This document shows, one piece after another, positions 21,773 to 23,353 of a DNA stretch of 23,353 nucleotides; within the stretch, counting starts at the first letter, position 1, and each line of letters starts with the position of its first letter. A program made the translations under genes and the position numbers. Source of the DNA: JAHFUI01 sp041485905 (GTDB taxonomy: Bacteria > Acidobacteriota > Vicinamibacteria > Vicinamibacterales > CAVVIG01); NCBI GenBank assembly GCA_041485905.1, contig JBGPKK010000063.1, positions 1 to 23,353 of the forward strand, read 5' to 3'. The notes below the pieces were generated by a model. That model made no database searches. It was given only the letters and a program-made list of their open reading frames with translations, and was not told where the DNA came from.

Positions 21773-22138
21773 CTACTTCACCGATTCAACGTACAGCATT
21801 TGCAGGCCGCCCTTCTTGACGAGCGTGCCGGTCGCGGCGATGTTCTGGCCCATTTTCTCGACAAGCACGTCTCGGGCCGGCTGATGATCCTTGATGCCGG
21901 CGGTCAAGTACAGACTGCCCTTCGAATCGAGGATCGCGATCGAATTGCCGGCCTTGGCGCACGTCATCGCACACGCGCGGTGCGCTGCTCCGTGATCACC
22001 TCCCTCGAGGTAGCACCACGTATCGACGATCTCGCCGCGAATCGTGACCTTGTCGCCCTTCGGCTGCGCGTGTCCCGCAGTGACCGCCAGCAGCGCAAGC
22101 GCAACCATACCGAACAGACTGACGATGTGCTTCCTCAT
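21773..22138 (-). CDS. Exported conserved Cys/His protein, OB-like (121 aa)
   Basis: A signal peptide (residues 1-25, ending GHAQ) precedes a compact domain starting KVTIRGEIVDTWCYLEGGDHG. Cys42, His49, His53, Cys56 and Cys60 lie close together and could bind a metal or form a disulfide. The second half (GSLYLTAGI, then DVLVEKMGQNIAATGTLVKKG) looks beta-rich, in the style of small OB-fold proteins. I know this type from Acidobacteria as hypothetical proteins but no function. It converges on the beta-barrel gene and is followed on its own strand, upstream, by the propeller gene. Confidence 0.75.
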   Translation of the reverse strand: MRKHIVSLFGMVALALLAVTAGHAQPKGDKVTIRGEIVDTWCYLEGGDHGAAHRACAMTCAKAGNSIAILDSKGSLYLTAGIKDHQPARDVLVEKMGQNIAATGTLVKKGGLQMLYVESVK

Positions 22139-22164
22139 GTGCGTCTCCTCACGATTCCGCCCGG

Positions 22165-23142
22165 TTAACGTATTTCGTACACCCGAATTTCTGCCCTCTG
22201 ACTGCCGCGGTGCGGAACGGCGAGATACAGCCGATTCAGTTCGGCCACGAAGAGCGATGTTCGAGCGCCCGCCGCCGTTGCCACGTGAGCGATGCGCGCG
22301 AATCGATTCGCACTCTGGTCCTGAAACGCGTCGAGGAAGCCGTCGCCACCGGTGACGTACAGCCGCTTGCGCGGGGCGTCGTAGAAGAGATCGTCGGTGT
22401 CGCCGACGATGTCAAACGACGTGAGCTCCTTTCCGCTCGTCGTGTCGTACACCAGCACTTTGGCCGGGCGACGGCACCCGACAAACATGCGATGGTTCGC
22501 CTCATCGAGCGCCATCGGAAAATTCGACTTGGCGCTGACAACGGGCCAGGTCGCGACAACCTTCATCGTCGCCCGGTCGACCACCGCGATCTGATCGGCC
22601 GCCGGAACGTTCACGAAGATGCGGGAGCCGGATCGTTCGAGTTGAAATGATTCGGGGTGACCGGCAAGCTTCGCTTCGCCGAGCACTTTTCCGTCGGCGG
22701 GGCTGACCGCCGCCAGGGCGCCGCCGCCAAATCCGACGAAGAGACGTTTGGCCGCCAGGTCGTACCGGACGTTGTCTGAATCGTTCCCGAGCCGAACCGC
22801 CCTGGTCAGACGGTAGTCGCCCGCGTCGATGAACTGCACGCCTTCACCCTGACCGTTCGCGACGGCCACAAGCTTCCCGTCAGGCACCACGGCAATGCCT
22901 TGAGGCTCGCGAAACCCTGGCACGCTCCTGGCGTGACGACCGCTCTTGAGATCGATCACCTCGACAGTGTTGTTCTCGAGTGCGGCCACGTACAGCCGCT
23001 GCGTGCTTGCGTCGACCGCAAGATGATCGACGCGGCCCTCGACACGAGGAAGCTCAATCGTGCTGACAAGGGTGGCCGGCGCCTGATCCGATGCAGCTTG
23101 AAAAGACAACGCGATCGCCGCCGCAGCCAGGATCAGTCGCAT
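22165..23142 (-). CDS. Exported YncE-like beta-propeller protein (325 aa)
   Basis: A signal peptide (MRLILAAAAIALSFQAAS) is followed by repeated blades such as RVDHLAVDASTQRLYVAALENNTVEVIDLKSGR (cut across positions 30-62), QGIAVVPDGKLVAVANGQG, VRYDLAAKRLFVGFGGG and HRMFVGCRRPAKVLVYDTTSG. The pattern is a seven-bladed propeller of the YncE/lactonase-like class, which usually binds partners or ligands. The ATG at 23142 is preferred to that at 23157 because GGAGGG lies seven bases before it. It ends 27 bases from the start of the Cys/His protein gene, so the two are probably cotranscribed. Confidence 0.85.
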   Translation of the reverse strand: MRLILAAAAIALSFQAASDQAPATLVSTIELPRVEGRVDHLAVDASTQRLYVAALENNTVEVIDLKSGRHARSVPGFREPQGIAVVPDGKLVAVANGQGEGVQFIDAGDYRLTRAVRLGNDSDNVRYDLAAKRLFVGFGGGALAAVSPADGKVLGEAKLAGHPESFQLERSGSRIFVNVPAADQIAVVDRATMKVVATWPVVSAKSNFPMALDEANHRMFVGCRRPAKVLVYDTTSGKELTSFDIVGDTDDLFYDAPRKRLYVTGGDGFLDAFQDQSANRFARIAHVATAAGARTSLFVAELNRLYLAVPHRGSQRAEIRVYEIR

Positions 23143-23179
23143 GCCTGCTCCCTCCATGAATTCGACGCCACGCTCGCGC

Positions 23180-23353
23180 TCATTCGAATCTCAGCGCCTC
23201 GATGGGATCGAGGTTGGCCGCCTGGCGCGCCGGGTAGTAACCGAAGAACACGCCGACGGCTGCCGAGCAACCGAACGCGAGGGCGATCGCGTTCGAGGAC
23301 ACTCGTGTCGGCCATTGGAACATGTCCGCGATCGCTCGCGCGCCAAACATGCC
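23180..23353 (-). CDS. MacB/FtsX-type ABC transporter permease, 3' end only
   Basis: The 57 residues seen include the last membrane segment (NAIALAFGCSAAVGVFFGYY) and the very conserved C-terminus PARQAANLDPIEALRFE of the MacB/FtsX permease family. These proteins couple ATP binding to transport or to mechanotransmission across the periplasm. The gene continues beyond the window edge on the minus strand. Its stop is 37 bases before the propeller gene start, so they may share a transcript. Confidence 0.9.
   Translation of the reverse strand, partial: GMFGARAIADMFQWPTRVSSNAIALAFGCSAAVGVFFGYYPARQAANLDPIEALRFE

Noticed and set aside
1..23353. CRISPR arrays, tRNA or rRNA genes, insertion sequences, integrases
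   Set aside because: No regularly spaced repeats, no tRNA-like fold, no transposase or integrase frame was recognised, even around the island.

Overview
The window is high-GC, gene-dense bacterial DNA with many start/stop overlaps. A sigma-54 activator, a TonB receptor with a carboxypeptidase-regulatory N-terminus, a heavy-metal RND pump, a tandem DUF1259 protein and a MacB-like permease together suggest Acidobacteriota, perhaps Vicinamibacteria. That placement is inference from gene content; no rRNA or tRNA is present to confirm it.

Region 1 (1-3931), metal sensing and uptake: the 3' end of an NtrC-type regulator converges on a 48-residue YHS metal-binding protein. A structured intergenic stretch follows, then a small exported Cys/His-rich protein, a second structured leader and a 734-residue TonB-dependent receptor.

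Region 2 (3944-9628), a decayed defence island: it opens with a 48-bp scrap of a second czcA-type gene. After it come an SNF2-family helicase with an internal deletion, a frameshifted and truncated Rad50/SMC-like ATPase, a 66-residue unknown protein, a VapC/VapB toxin-antitoxin pair with a palindromic operator, the detached C-terminal tail of the helicase on the opposite strand, the nuclease end of a type III restriction Res subunit, an ORF6N protein carrying a 33-bp near-perfect palindrome, and two broken genes of a nucleotidyltransferase-type pair. Inverting about 5.56-7.64 kb would put the helicase tail back behind the helicase body, so an inversion plus several deletions is the simplest reading. 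Misassembly is the main alternative.

Region 3 (9791-19246), one long plus-strand metal-efflux operon: a His-rich exported protein whose mRNA is probably leaderless, an outer-membrane factor, a lipoprotein adaptor, an RND pump, a c'-type cytochrome, a HupE/UreJ membrane protein, a membrane-anchored periplasmic protein and an MFS transporter. Several neighbours overlap by 1-4 bases, so they are probably translated together. They should move a transition metal out of the periplasm or cytoplasm; the metal is not certain.

Region 4 (19247-23353): an intergenic region with two inverted repeats, then a tandem DUF1259 protein, a LamG/DUF1080-like exported protein and an outer-membrane beta-barrel on the plus strand. 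On the minus strand lie an exported Cys/His protein, a beta-propeller protein and the end of a MacB/FtsX-type ABC permease.

The most novel candidates are the VapB-VapC-66aa-ATPase cassette, the czcA scrap and inverted segment that record how the island formed, and the palindrome inside the ORF6N gene.
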